This document shows, piece after piece, positions 8,336 through 19,575 of a stretch of DNA of 36,922 nucleotides. Within the stretch, counting starts at the first letter, position 1, and each line of letters opens with the position of its first letter. The stretch covers positions 16,720,972-16,757,893 of the forward strand of contig NC_049982.1 of the NCBI RefSeq assembly GCF_000003815.2, given 5' to 3'. The position numbers and the translations under genes are program-made. A model generated the notes under the pieces. It worked only from the letters and a program-made list of their open reading frames with translations. It did not search any database and was not told the origin of the DNA. The DNA is from Branchiostoma floridae (lineage: Eukaryota > Chordata > Leptocardii > Amphioxiformes > Branchiostomatidae).

Positions 8336-11300
8336 ATGAAGTTGTTGTTGGTTCTCGTCCTTCTCGGCGCGGCTGCTGTAGACGCCCAGTCCTGGTGGTC
8401 CTGGTTCGGCGCTCCTGCTGTCGATGACAGCACCCCAAGTAAAATAACCGTCTTTTTTCTATTTCAATCTAACTGTGAAAACTAATCATCCAAAGCTTTG
8501 ACGGTGCTTATAATCTAATATTGTATCATGAATGTTCAAACGCTTTATCCTACCCTGTAACTTTGCTGACAGTTTTGTTGACTTGATATCTTAATTTTCT
8601 TCACTGCAGGGGCAGCATGGGACGGCTTGAGAGGTAAAGTCACCTTTTCTATGTACGGGTGGACAAAATGACAAATAGCTCCGACAATGTTGCTGTTATT
8701 CTATTCATTTAGACTATAGGAGCGTTATTTGAGCTGGAAAACAGTTGTTTCTGATGATATTGAGTCTCACCATTGTTTCACAATCTGACCTGTAAAAGCC
8801 TCGACGTTTCGTTGATATATAAATGAATGAATGAAAGACCTTTATTGTACATTCATGCCTCGATGGGCTAGGTACAGGTCACTGATAACAGACATGACTG
8901 ATAACAGAATAACAAACATATGAAAAAGACAACAGGATACAATTTAACTAGTTGAAGGTACTAAGCTAACAGGATGGTCGACATCTTCTCGCTTCTTTGT
9001 ACAGGTGTAGATATAAGAACATATAATGTTTGATATACAGGGTTTGTCTAGGCGCATCAAAAATAGAAATTTATCCGTTGCATTAAGATGTTCAAAATAT
9101 GGGAACTCTTTTCTGATATATTCATAAATCACAATCCGTTCATTATGGTACAATTTACAGTGTAAAATAAAATGCTGTTCATCTTCTACCTGTTGTAGAT
9201 CACAAAATTGGCAGATTCTATGCTGCAGAGGGGTGCGGTTGTGCCTTCCAGTTTCGATATGTAACTTGTGGCAACTAATCCGGAGTTTAGTGACAGCCAC
9301 TCTGTGCTGTATGTTTTTCACCATCAGATATTCTTCTTCTTTATAAATAGTCTTGAATAATCTATAGGTTCGTAATTTGTTACCGAAAGATTTGTCCCGG
9401 TTGTCATTGTGTATTTCGGTTCTAAATGTTTGAATGTAAATATCCTTTAATCGTTGGCTGATGGCGTTGGTTATAGGTAATAGGTTTGTTCCTAGAGATA
9501 TCTGGGATCTCCATATGTAGGCAAAACCGCATAAATAATGCCCACCACACAGGTTTACATTCTCCGACAAATTTTTATTCCTTCTGCTTTAAAACAAACG
9601 GCAACACAAAATGTTCGTCTTTAAATGTCCCTTCATATTTGATAAACCTTGTCTTTTCCATTACTTAGCTTTACTGTTGTCACTTGGTTGTACAAACGTG
9701 AGGAACTCTGCCCCGACAAATATTTGTTCAGTGCGTCATACTTCGTACAAAGTATTGCAACATCGAAGTCGATGTCATCGGGACCCGATAAAACGAAGTT
9801 AGAAACAAAAGATAAAAAAAATTATTCCATAAAGACGAAAAACAAATCTTCCATACAGAGATTACCACAACCACATGTAAAATATGCCTTTAGCAAATAA
9901 CTTTAGTAATAGCTTTGTAGCTGCTACCATCGATCAGCAGTGAAAATGAAAAGTTTTATTGTTTTATTTTGAAATATTTAGTGACCTTCGGATTCAGTCC
10001 TTTCGGAAACTTTGACCGTTTGCCTCGCACCAAGGAGATGGCGGTAGAAAAAGGATGGACGCTGTTTGGATCCAGCAGGTGTACAGGTCAGACATCAGTT
10101 CTGTTATTTTAGAAGGCCGTATTTTATTTTATTACTGATAATTAACGATAGAAGCCAGGTAAGTATGACATGGTATCTGAAGCAACCATCCACAAAATGC
10201 CCTTATGCTGTGCCCTGGGGAAAGGCTCACGTATTTCCTAACTCAAAAGCTAGAACTGAGGACCTAGTTTTGGAACGCCCTTCTGGATGGACCGTAAAGC
10301 AGGGAGTTCCGTTTTAATGAGAGCTACATCTCCAGTACGAACATAAGAAATCGCAGCCCGCTTATCAACAATAGTAGGGGTTCGTCCTGGTGGGACTGAG
10401 TCAAATCTTACAGTTCCATGGTTGAATTTACACTAGTGAAGACAGTTTACCGGTTATGCTAAACAAACAAAATTATTGCTATGGAGTAAGTCTGGCATTT
10501 GTTACATTAAAGCAGCCATCAATATCAGGTTAGTCTGGTACCAGGTACCATTTAATGCGAGCCGATTACTAGTAATACCTGATGACATGACGAATCAAAT
10601 AGAATCAGAATCAGTTAGAACAAAAACGTTTCTGTAAATCACTCAGAAACTCATTTAACACCGAGCTCGGGACACTTCTATGTGTTATGTCGTCATGCCC
10701 AATATGCAATGGGGCATTCTGATTTGCTGACGTGGTCTGGCTATATAGTAAATGTTAAGATTTGTGCTGCTCTTCTTTTCTTTCCATCTTGTCTTGTTCA
10801 CTGTCACCCAGTTTTCTGTCAAAACAAATTGTCATTTGGGACGATTTTTTTACAGCTGGTACGTGGCGGGGTTTCCGGTACGTCAAGGACAACGACCCTG
10901 CGGTCACCTTGCTGTTCGACAAGAACGGCTACATCGCCGGGTTACAGATGGGGGTGAGTCTCGGCGTTAGTACACCTCTAAACTGTGCGAGTCACTGACT
11001 TGGGCCATTGTCCGGCAGCCTAGATGTTGAACATCCGGGTACCTACAGTTGTACCCTGGGATACTCCTAATCTCCAAGCAGATCCTACGGTGCCATAAGA
11101 TAGTATCAAAGCTGGCCAAGGAGTGTAGCTGGCTAAGGGAGTCAAACGGGCACCGGAAGTTTGATACTATACATTACGCACCGTGGATCTGGTTGGAGAT
11201 TAGGATACTCCCATCATTAATCAGCACTGAGAAAGACTTATTTCTCAGCTGATCATGTGGCGGCAGAATGATGGAAAGCAGCATGAAACGGCATTTCTTG

Positions 11301-14300
11301 TTGAACATCCGGGTATCTGCAGTTGCACCCCGGGATACAAAAGCAAAACGTATTTCTCAGCTAATTGGACTGGTAGAATGGCAGAAGCATAAACTGCCAT
11401 TGTCGTTTATTCATTCATTCATATCATCAATATTATAAATTATTAATCAGAAACGAAGCAAGAGGAAATTGATCCGTTTGTTTTGGTACCAGTACTTTTG
11501 TTATCTCGTAAAATTGGTATTTCTTGAACTGCATACGGTTGTACAGTGGAAATGGTCAAATATCGTATTTACCTGAAACTGTCGGAAAACATTTTTATTG
11601 CACAGGTTCGGAAGAGTGAGCTGCCCTCTGACGGCAGCATCCCGCCCCAGCAGGTCACCCCGCCATGGATAGAGGACACGGACACGGACATGTGGTTACT
11701 TACAGCCTATTTCATCCAGCCAAGTGAGCATCTTTGCGATTGGATTAGCTTGTGGATCTAGATAATCAAATTGATGTAAAGATAAGTTGCCCAAACAAAA
11801 TGATATCTCATCAAGATAATTAACAGACAACCATACATCAGAATAGAAGTCATAATACATCCTAAATGATTTCAATTATATAATGGCTGTCATGTTTGAT
11901 GTCACTGTATTTGATCATATGGGCCAGTCAACCCCCTGCCTTTGATATCACCCAGGTGAAATTTGCAGTGATGGTCGTACAGAGGCTGAGTACCAGGAGG
12001 AAGGCACGGGGACTGACCTGTACATCCAGACCGGCCCTAACCCCACCTCGGACATCATGGCCATCCCCCTGCAACAGTCCGACCTGCAGGGCACCAAATG
12101 GACCGAGGGCAAGTGCTTCTGGGGCATGGGTGAGTTTGGCATTCACACGTTCACATTGATAGTAATCGTACCCGTCCTTTTGCAATCACTCTTTACAAAA
12201 ATTATCTAGCGTTACCTCAGAACAGCTTAGCTCACAGCCACCGCTTAACCCCAGCCGGATCTTTGCAAACATTTGATACGTTTATATTGCAGGCTTCCGG
12301 TAGTGATTATCCCACCTAAAGTAAAAGACTAAAGGCCCCCTCTCACTTGACGTGCGGCACGCTTGCGGCATTGCTGCGTTCGTTCACTGCGTCACTGTTT
12401 TGTTATTTTCTTCGATTTTTTATGATTCAGATATTGCGCAATACGTAAAAGTATAACATAAAAGACGACAAAATATACAACAAGTAAGAAATTCGTTCTT
12501 ATCTGGCTCTGTTGTTCCCTTTGATGTACCGGTAGTCTTTCTGATGACCTTCAACAATGCCACATGCCTCGCAACAATGTTTACATTGTTGAACACAAGA
12601 GCATACTTTAAGATTGTAGATACTTTAAGAACATCTTACTAGGAGNNNNNNNNNNNNNNNNNNNNNNNNNNNNNNNNNNNNNNNNNNNNNNNNNNNNNNN
12701 NNNNNNNNNNNNNNNNNNNNNNNNNNNNNNNNNNNNNNNNNNNNNNNNNNNNNNNNNNNNNNNNNNNNNNNNNNNNNNNNNNNNNNNNNNNNNNNNNNNN
12801 NNNNNNNNNNNNNNNNNNNNNNNNNNNNNNNNNNNNNNNNNNNNNNNNNNNNNNNNNNNNNNNNNNNNNNNNNNNNNNNNNNNNNNNNNNNNNNNNNNNN
12901 NNNNNNNNNNNNNNNNNNNNNNNNNNNNNNNNNNNNNNNNNNNNNNNNNNNNNNNNNNNNNNNNNNNNNNNNNNNNNNNNNNNNNNNNNNNNNNNNNNNN
13001 NNNNNNNNNNNNNNNNNNNNNNNNNNNNNNNNNNNNNNNNNNNNNNNNNNNNNNNNNNNNNNNNNNNNNNNNNNNNNNNNNNNNNNNNNNNNNNNNNNNN
13101 NNNNNNNNNNNNNNNNNNNNNNNNNNNNNNNNNNNNNNNNNNNNNNNNNNNNNNNNNNNNNNNNNNNNNNNNNNNNNNNNNNNNNNNNNNNNNNNNNNNN
13201 NNNNNNNNNNNNNNNNNNNNNNNNNNNNNNNNNNNNNNNNNNNNNNNNNNNNNNNNNNNNNNNNNNNNNNNNNNNNNNNNNNNNNNNNNNNNNNNNNNNN
13301 NNNNNNNNNNNNNNNNNNNNNNNNNNNNNNNNNNNNNNNNNNNNNNNNNNNNNNNNNNNNNNNNNNNNNNNNNNNNNNNNNNNNNNNNNNNNNNNNNNNN
13401 NNNNNNNNNNNNNNNNNNNNNNNNNNNNNNNNNNNNNNNNNNNNNNNNNNNNNNNNNNNNNNNNNNNNNNNNNNNNNNNNNNNNNNNNNNNNNNNNNNNN
13501 NNNNNNNNNNNNNNNNNCCTTACTGGCGGAATCCGCTTATGGCACATCTGACTGCAGTGGAGTTCTACCCACGTCTTTATCATGTACCACCTCGTGACTG
13601 GGAAAACATTCGGCTGGAACATATGGACCTACCTGGACAGCCCGCGCTACGAGCACCCAGCAGCCGGCTTCGGGGTGAGTTTAAGATTAAGTTTTAACGG
13701 AGAACACATCGATCCTGTGAAAATCCTGATTTAAGCGCTTAGAATTTATGATGTTATGGTGTTAACTTTTGCAGAACTAAGTTTGTAATCATTCATCTTA
13801 TCAGATTTTGTAAAATAAGCACGTGTAGCAAATTTACAAAGTACGCTTTGACTTTATTATAACGTAATGTAGTGTTGGCCCAACATGTCTTTAAATTCTT
13901 GTAATATCAGACTTTGCAGATACAAGTTGTCCAATAGTGACTTCACGCAAAAGCTATCGTTATGTTTTAACCCTCAAGCACCCGACCTTTTTTTGCGACT
14001 AAAATGACCGAGTGGGGTCCAAACGGACCCCAAAATGTTTTGTTCATAAAATCTCAGTTCCAATTCCTATCGGTGATCATTGTACATACATTGCTTCGTC
14101 AATGTAAGAGGATTATTTCGACATGTTAAGGTGTTGCTAATTCCACCTCATTATCATAATTTATGCAAAAGATCAGAAGGACCATCTTTTGCACTAAACC
14201 TATTCTGACCAGAGAGGGGAATTTTGAGGCCCTCAGCAACCTTTATGTCGCATAACTCATGAACGGCTAGTGCTAAAGCTACGAAACTTGGTATTATATC

Positions 14301-15274
14301 ACAAAATATTGTTAGCAAAAATTTTTTGTCAACAAATTAAATTTCTCATAATTTTGGGTTGCCATGGCAACGGAATTATGATAGGCATATTTTCCCCAAA
14401 ATTTGCCAATTTCGACTTAAACAAGGTTTTCTTGGTAAACAATGCTTGTTTTCTTACAACAATAAAATTCTATGAAATTGAATGCTATTTTCATGATTCA
14501 AAATTTATAATTTATGCTAATTTCATGACGTCATTAGTCAAAATCCAAGATGGCCACCCTCATTAGCTAAATGACGTTATAATGTCACTATATTATATGG
14601 TGATGACACAGAAGTTTTTATGAGGATTAAGTTTTACATGTTTATTATCCTCTGAAAGTTTGGTGGTGATACGATAAGTAGTTAGGGAGTTAGACTCAAA
14701 AGTTTGTTTCAAAAACAGCACTTTTTTGCTGGGGTCCGTTTGGACCCCAGACGGACTGATCACGGACTTTCTTTATAGCTTCCACAGTATGGTACCAATC
14801 TTCATAAAAACTTAGGAGAAGGTATAGAAGATATTGGCTGACAAAGTCACGGAAGGAATTTTTCTTCAGATTAAAAATGTTCAAATGGTACTTCAAAATT
14901 TACGCCTGGGGTCCAAATGGACCCCACTCGGGTGTTTGAGGGTTAAGGCACTTCTGATCCTCATTCAAACAAAAACGTTCATGTCTGATCCAATCTACTT
15001 GTTAGCTGACAGCTTAGTGATATAACGTTACCGTAATCACACAGGGCATACTTTATCATCAGCCAGTTGCCTTGCGTCATTGTGCCCGGGCATAACATTG
15101 TGTACGTGTATCTGCTTCACCAAAATACGCATGTCAAGTAGATCATATTGTTCCATACCGTCTCAGATGTTCATGGATCCTGTGCCGACCTGTCTGGCTG
15201 ACCAGAGTCAGGGCCTGTCCACTATGCACGTGTACCTGACCAACGGGTTCCCGCCCTTCTACAACCACTGTTAG
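8336..15274 (+). CDS. Gene A: secreted six-cysteine, Trp-rich-N-terminus protein, family not recognised (8 exons, one broken by the gap)
   Basis: Exons: 8336-8438, 8610-8633 (24-nt microexon), 9982-10086, 10856-10953, 11606-11723, 11956-12129, about 13518 or earlier to 13674, and 15167-15274 (TAG). The start gives a signal peptide MKLLLVLVLLGAAAVDA followed by QSWWSWFG. Later motifs are LPRTKEMAVEKGWTLFG, DPAVTLLFDKNGYIAGLQMG (exon 4), PPWIEDTDTDMWLLTAYF (exon 5), GTGTDLYIQTG and GTKWTEGKCFWGMG (exon 6), and a C-terminus ending in Cys. Six cysteines match those of gene B, suggesting three disulfides in a secreted fold. Exons 3-6 have exactly the lengths (105, 98, 118, 174) and phases of gene B. 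Exon 7 begins inside the 12646-13517 gap. No enzyme motif or named domain is recognised, and function is unknown. Introns carry a LINE, a MITE and a piggyBac-type element. Confidence 0.85.
8817..9575 (-). mobile_element. 5'-truncated non-LTR retrotransposon (CR1/L2-like) 3' end, antisense in intron 2 of gene A
   Basis: On the minus strand an open frame (9570-8944, 208 aa) encodes the C-terminal part of a LINE ORF2. Visible features are KLRTYRLFK, the LRISCHKLHIETGRHNRTP block, and a zinc-knuckle-like CQFC...EDEQHFILHC (C-x2-C-x9-H-x4-C). This is the region typically following the reverse transcriptase in CR1/L2-type elements; the polymerase domain itself is missing. After the stop comes a short 3' UTR with AATAAAGG and a terminal ATTC tandem tail (about 8822-8838), typical of this group. 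The frame starts abruptly near 9570, consistent with 5' truncation on insertion. It is not a host gene. Confidence 0.85.
11024..11400 (+). repeat. Diverged direct duplication in intron 4 of gene A, interrupted by a MITE
   Basis: TTGAACATCCGGGTA(C/T)CT followed by (A/G)CAGTTG(T/C)ACCC(T/C)GGGATAC occurs at 11024 and again at about 11301. Each is followed by (T/G)TATTTCTCAGCT and a GGCAGAATG/TAGAATGG-like segment. The first copy is split by the 157-bp element at 11057-11213, so the duplication is likely older than the insertion. Confidence 0.6.
11057..11213. mobile_element. 157-bp MITE with long terminal inverted repeats in intron 4 of gene A
   Basis: The left end TGGGATACTCCTAATCTCCA, then GCAGATCC and ACGGTGC, is mirrored by GCACCGTGGATC and TGGAGATTAGGATACTCCCA. 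Further inward, ATAGTATCAAA pairs with TTTGATACTAT. The whole unit can fold into a long hairpin. No coding capacity is present. The target duplication cannot be decided because the left end sits in the repeated GGGATAC sequence. Confidence 0.75.
12334..12400 (+). mobile_element. Possible left terminus of a second GGCCCCC...CACTTGACG element in intron 6 of gene A
   Basis: GGCCCCCTCTCACTTGACG at 12334 closely resembles GGCCCCCTTTCCACTTGACG at 1827, the start of the GCGCTCTC element. The following bases (GTGCGGCACGCTTGCGGC) differ, so this would be a related family member or fragment. Any right end would lie in the assembly gap. Confidence 0.35.
12646..13517. other. Assembly gap (872 N)
   Basis: This is a continuous run of N in intron 6 and exon 7 of gene A. 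It hides the 5' part of exon 7 and possibly the far end of the element at 12334. The true length is unknown. Confidence 0.99.
13518..13674 (+). other. Exon 7 of gene A: partial, with apparent frame slips next to the gap
   Basis: The downstream part, 13569-13674, reads cleanly as VFIMYHLVTGKTFGWN... and ...DSPRYEHPAAGFG before a GTGAGT donor. It aligns with FPMYNDGKLNAFG and SPTSRYEAPIAS of exon 7 in gene B. Upstream, homology is visible but split between frames: YWRN right after the gap in one frame, GTSDCSGVLPT (with the expected cysteine) in a second, then VFIMY in a third. At least two single-base length errors lie in the first ~55 bases after the gap. Because they sit at the gap edge and the other exons are intact, poor terminal base quality is the simplest explanation; a real frameshift is possible. 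Confidence 0.7.
13971..14942. mobile_element. 972-bp non-autonomous piggyBac-type element with TTAA target duplication, in intron 7 of gene A
   Basis: The left end TTAA|CCCTCAAGCACCCGA and right end TCGGGTGTTTGAGGG|TTAA are inverted repeats flanked by TTAA (13967-13970 and 14943-14946). TTAA duplication with CCCT termini is the hallmark of piggyBac-like elements. Subterminal palindromes GGGGTCC-AAAC-GGACCCC (14014-14031), GGGGTCC-GTTT-GGACCCC (14731-14748) and GGGGTCC-AAAT-GGACCCC (14908-14925) repeat. The interior is AT-rich with no transposase ORF and includes a perfect X-box (14358-14371). Confidence 0.88.
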
Positions 15275-15684
15275 ACTCCTGGACCGTGGAACGGAACCAA
15301 CAGCATTTCGGGGTTGAAAAATATCTGTATCTCGGCATAATTTTATGCACGCTAGCCTCTTAATATGGGACGATAAGATAATATACAACGGAATCCCAAG
15401 GCATCTCTAAAGACCTGGATGTTAATTATGGTAGGTTTCTTGTGCTACCGTAATCCTGTGGTGTGCTTTAAGCCACTGCAGGTTTATGACGTCATCTTTT
15501 TTCAAATTGCACATAGCATGTCTTTAATTTCCTGGCTACTCGCACAATTGTACCTTTTAATTATCATGTTTTATCAGCATTTACCAAAATCCAACAATCC
15601 TCCATTCCACATTACTTCGGATTCCTCTACGATAAATAGCTAGGTTATAAGCCTTTATTTCTAATTCCGTGTAAGGTACACTTA

Positions 15685-15917
15685 TGGAAACAAAACCATT
15701 AAAAACACAGTTGTCAATGGCCATGGCTAGTAGTTTTTTTTTATTTGTACAAGTAGTCGATACAACAGACTACACGTCGATGTGTACTAGTGTTGTAGGA
15801 ACCTACGTTTTGGCGATCTTAAACACTAATTTCAGATCAAAATCGGTCAAAGCGTTCGGCAGGTACATTCCAAGCTTTACCAGCCTCGTGGGTCAGGAGA
15901 GCGACCTGGCGACAACC
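15685..15917 (+). repeat. Copy 1 of a diverged direct duplication downstream of gene A
   Basis: This copy shares CAGTTGTCAATG, ATTTGTACAA, ACTAGTGTT/ACTAGCGTT, TTTCA(G/A)(A/G)TCAAA(A/G)TCG, GCTTT(A/G)CCA(G/A)CCT and GCGACAAC-type blocks, in the same order, with 16313-16556. It lies 3' of gene A and may be part of its untranslated or flanking sequence. No coding frame is conserved between copies. Confidence 0.6.
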
Positions 15918-16312
15918 TATGACCAACGACTATATTATAAATAAGAAGGGATTGTCCGTCCAAAGTATGAAAGTCGTGTCTTAAGTTAGCAAGGAGGGCT
16001 ATTCTAGCATTTTCCCAATTATGCAGTTGTTGCCCTGATTTGCATAATGTAAGTTTGATGATGTTCACCTTTAATGAACTTAGAGGTACTACAAGTATCA
16101 AATTCCCGTAATTTACCACAGTGACTATTGGTTATGCAGACTATAACATGAGGAAAACACATTGACCCCTTATTGAACTGTATTCAAATGAACTACATAC
16201 AACTGTATGTCATCTGTTGAGCAGCTCTTAGATAGAGGTCAATTACTAACTTTCCGCATAGCTTTTAATTCCTCTGTCTATTATTCGACAAATAAAACAT
16301 GAACTTTCTCAT

Positions 16313-16556
16313 CGAAACGAACCCATTCAACGCAGTTGTCAATGTCCACGACTTGTAGCTTCATTGATTTGTACAAAAATTGAACAGCAGTTATACAGCA
16401 CGGTAATGTGTGACAATGTTACTAGCGTTTCCGTTCTGGCAACCTCATACACTTATTTCAAGTCAAAGTCGATATTTGAATGACGGTAAAGGATTTGGTC
16501 GGTGCACTGCAGCTTTGCCAACCTTGTCGCTCATGAGAGCCACCTAGCGACAACAT
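16313..16556 (+). repeat. Copy 2 of the diverged direct duplication
   Basis: This copy is colinear with 15685-15917 at an offset of about 630 bases. An AATAAA lies just upstream (about 16290). The rest of 15275-19201 contains short unassigned ORFs, a MITE at 17073 and a possible tRNA-derived SINE near 18150. No host gene is supportable there. Confidence 0.6.
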
Positions 16557-17072
16557 TCTAAAGGTACGTAATGTGGGCATGGGTGTCATTTACATAATTG
16601 ATGATGAAATGCTACAATGGGCTTTTTTTACCTAGCTACGACCTATCTACTTGAAGAGCTTGTAATATTTGGGTGGAGAGGATAATCGATTGATATGATT
16701 TATGCGAATGGGGACCTTTCTAATAACACAGTCAACAAGAAACATCTATCATGATACGTCACTCAGAAAGATATTCTAAATTATTCTACGATTGTTTGTT
16801 TCCCTAATGTGTTGCTCCTATTGCAATTGATCTGTGTTTATTGTTTGCATGTAAAACTCTTTCATTTTGTAGCTATCTCTGTCTGAACCCGTGGGATTTC
16901 TTTGTATTTTTTCGCGTTACTTTGTTTGCGATGAAAATACAAATACAAGGCTATTTTCTGCTGTATGACTGTTGGCCCATATTGCGATGCTTAGCTCCTC
17001 TTATCCATGCATCGAAATGAGCAGGCGCTAGACATTTGGTAGCGAGTCGCGTCTGTGGCGCCTATCCAAAGT

Positions 17073-17182
17073 TAGCCTGGAGCCCAGCCTTGCTAGCTTG
17101 GTTAGCTCCCAACGACATCTAATGCGCGGAGTAGCGTCCGTTAGCAAGGCACGACAGCTAACACGACTGGACTCCAGGCTAG
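17073..17182. mobile_element. About 110-bp MITE related to the 7750 element
   Basis: TAGCCTGGAGCCCAGCCTTG plus CTAGCTT is mirrored by AGCTAACACGACTGG and ACTCCAGGCTAG. The terminal CCTGGA[A/G][T/C]CCAG and TAGCTTGG motifs match the 7750-7843 element. Flanks TCCAAAGT and CTCAAAGT agree at 6 of 8 bases, consistent with an aged 8-bp duplication. Confidence 0.65.
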
Positions 17183-18149
17183 CTCAAAGTACAGGTAATT
17201 ACAGATAATGACATGAGACCACCCTTTTTAATTTGAGCATGCGCGCATGTTTCCGGCAAACACGTCCACGTCACAAAGGGCGAAAACATTGTCGCGTGAT
17301 CCGCTAACCTTCCAGAACACGTTATCTGTTTCAAAGGTTGGGACCTCCAGGTCTGGCCCACGATAACGGACTAAGTAGCAAAGCTAGAAGGGTAGGAGGA
17401 CTCGGATCCTGGTCTAAATTTAACCAGCAGACGTGCATAGTCCATTGACCTGACTTGTAATCTTACGGGTGAATTGGAGGCCAGCGCAACCAGTGGAACA
17501 AATAAAGGACAATACGTTATGCCCAATGCCGTTTCGTTATACAATTGTGTATGGACCCATTGGCGTCTACAATAGGTGCACAGTTGATGACAAAGCATAC
17601 TTGTATAAACGCTATAAATTTTCTGGGATAACCATATCATAATCAAACATACATCTCCAATAATAGTATTCCTTTCTTTATTTACATTGATGAATTACAT
17701 TGCAAACAAATAATCCTTATCCACAATCCTGGCCTCTCTGGGAGTTTCAACATAGACGTCACATCACAGTTTACATCAGCATTTGCTGTATAGTAGGAAT
17801 TGAGACGTCTAAAGCGACTGGTTCAGATTTATGACCTGGTGCTGTCGATCATCCGTTGATGCTAAAATAAAACTCTAGTTGTGACATATCTTCAGTTGCC
17901 CTGACAATTACCTGCAGCTTACGCAATATCGCGCCGACTTAGACCGGATTTAGCTGCGGCACAGATAACTCTGACTGCTGAAGACACAAATCAGATGTAA
18001 CGACATTCAGTGATTGTTCTCTACGACCATTATACACATACCTCACTCACTGCAATGCGTACAAGATCACCATACCCAAATTCCCGTGCCACAGTCTACT
18101 GCGACGTTTGTGTAGTTACTTTGCGACATGGTGTACAGGAGTGGCACAT

Positions 18150-18225
18150 GGTTACGTGGCAAGGGAACACATGTTACAGAGATGTTGACTCAGAACCTGG
18201 GGGTCCTGAGTTCGAATCCCTGACA
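18150..18225 (+). other. Possible tRNA-derived SINE or tRNA-like relic (pol III B-box)
   Basis: GAGTTCGAATCC at 18208-18219 matches the pol III B-box, and TGGTTACGTGG about 60 bases earlier resembles an A-box. The T-stem does not pair properly and no full cloverleaf can be drawn, so this is not called as a tRNA gene. It could be a SINE head or chance. Confidence 0.2.
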
Positions 18226-19201
18226 GATCCTGATGTAGGCCTTAGAATTTCCTCATTCGCCTCAGTTGTAAATGACGGTAGGACGCTTAATGGAGATCCC
18301 GTGTTTGAGGAAAGCCTCATCTCGAGCACGTTAAAGAAAGTGTAGGGGAACTTAAACTTCCTGGGGTGAGTGGATCAAATGAATTTACACAATGAAAGGT
18401 GCAAGGCGACAGTGTGAAAAGCCCGAGTTGCCAAACAGGATAGAGCTTGAGGGGTGCATATTGTCATTGACAACGACCGATACTGTGTGCAGTGTAGACA
18501 GGGTGGTCGAAAGTTACTGAAGGTAACGGTGCAAGGTAGCAGTTTGAAACACCTGACTCATCGTCTGTGATTTGCTTGTACAAATATGTGTGGGCTATTG
18601 GAGGGCAATGGCACCGTTTTGGCTCTTTCTACTGATAACGGGCAAAAGTCCAGATTTACGCAGGCAGGTAGACCCAGTCAAGACTCCCCTTGGCTTCAGG
18701 TGCTGTAAGAAAAGACCATTTCACAAACCATCAGTAGAAATCAGGCCTACATCGATGCCCCATGTTATTCTCTATTTGATGAATCGTGTCTGACGCGTTT
18801 GTACTACATAGTTTATCGAGATGGTGCTGCTCACTTGGCGGTCTGCAGCAGCTAAAAGCGACTTTTGATCATCATGACACGGCCTCGAACTGTAGTCACA
18901 GACGAATGAACCGTCAGCTCATTCAGAAGTGCGACGGAGCCTTGCTGTTGGTAGCTTTAGACCCGGCAGCTGTATAAGGAGATGACTGTGTCCAATCAAG
19001 ACTGGAATCGTGGCATGATATCACATCAACATCTCTACCGAGGAGTGGCGAGAGCCAATAGGACATCGCTCTTACACATGACGTAAGTTTACATTATCAA
19101 ACTGTCACGAAAACCAAGGCCTTAAAGTTAGAAATCAGGAATAATTGTTCACTCCCGACGCAAGGCTCCTTCGGTAACAGTCGCTCATTGAACCTCCCGA
19201 T

Positions 19202-19493
19202 ATGAAGCTGTTCCTGTTGTTGGCGATCCTCGGTGCGGCCGCGGCGGCCGAACAGTCGTCATGGTGGTGGTGGTGGCCCTTCCCCGAAACGGCAGGTTAG
19301 TCAGGTTTGAAACATGGTAAGGCCATGTTGATTTGATTATAAGAGTGATATGATCGTGCGCATCAATTTTTCAGCTGTCTCCAAATTTTTTTTCATAATT
19401 AAGACAACGTTTTTTCTTGTCCAAGCATTTCTTATTCGCACGCTTGCATCAGTTCTGGGGTTCCCAGAGGATCTTTAAAAATACCCCCCCCCC

Positions 19494-19575
<82 letters not shown>

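Noticed and set aside
8944-9570. 208-codon minus-strand ORF as a host zinc-finger gene
   Set aside because: The CCHC block, the LRIS-H-L-IE-GR motif and the ATTC-repeat 3' tail identify a truncated LINE.
12639-13622. 327-codon minus-strand ORF
   Set aside because: It consists almost entirely of N-run placeholders. The non-N end is antisense to exon 7 of gene A.
18150-18225. tRNA gene
   Set aside because: Only a B-box and a weak A-box are present. The T-arm stem does not pair and no acceptor stem is found, so it is kept only as a possible SINE relic.
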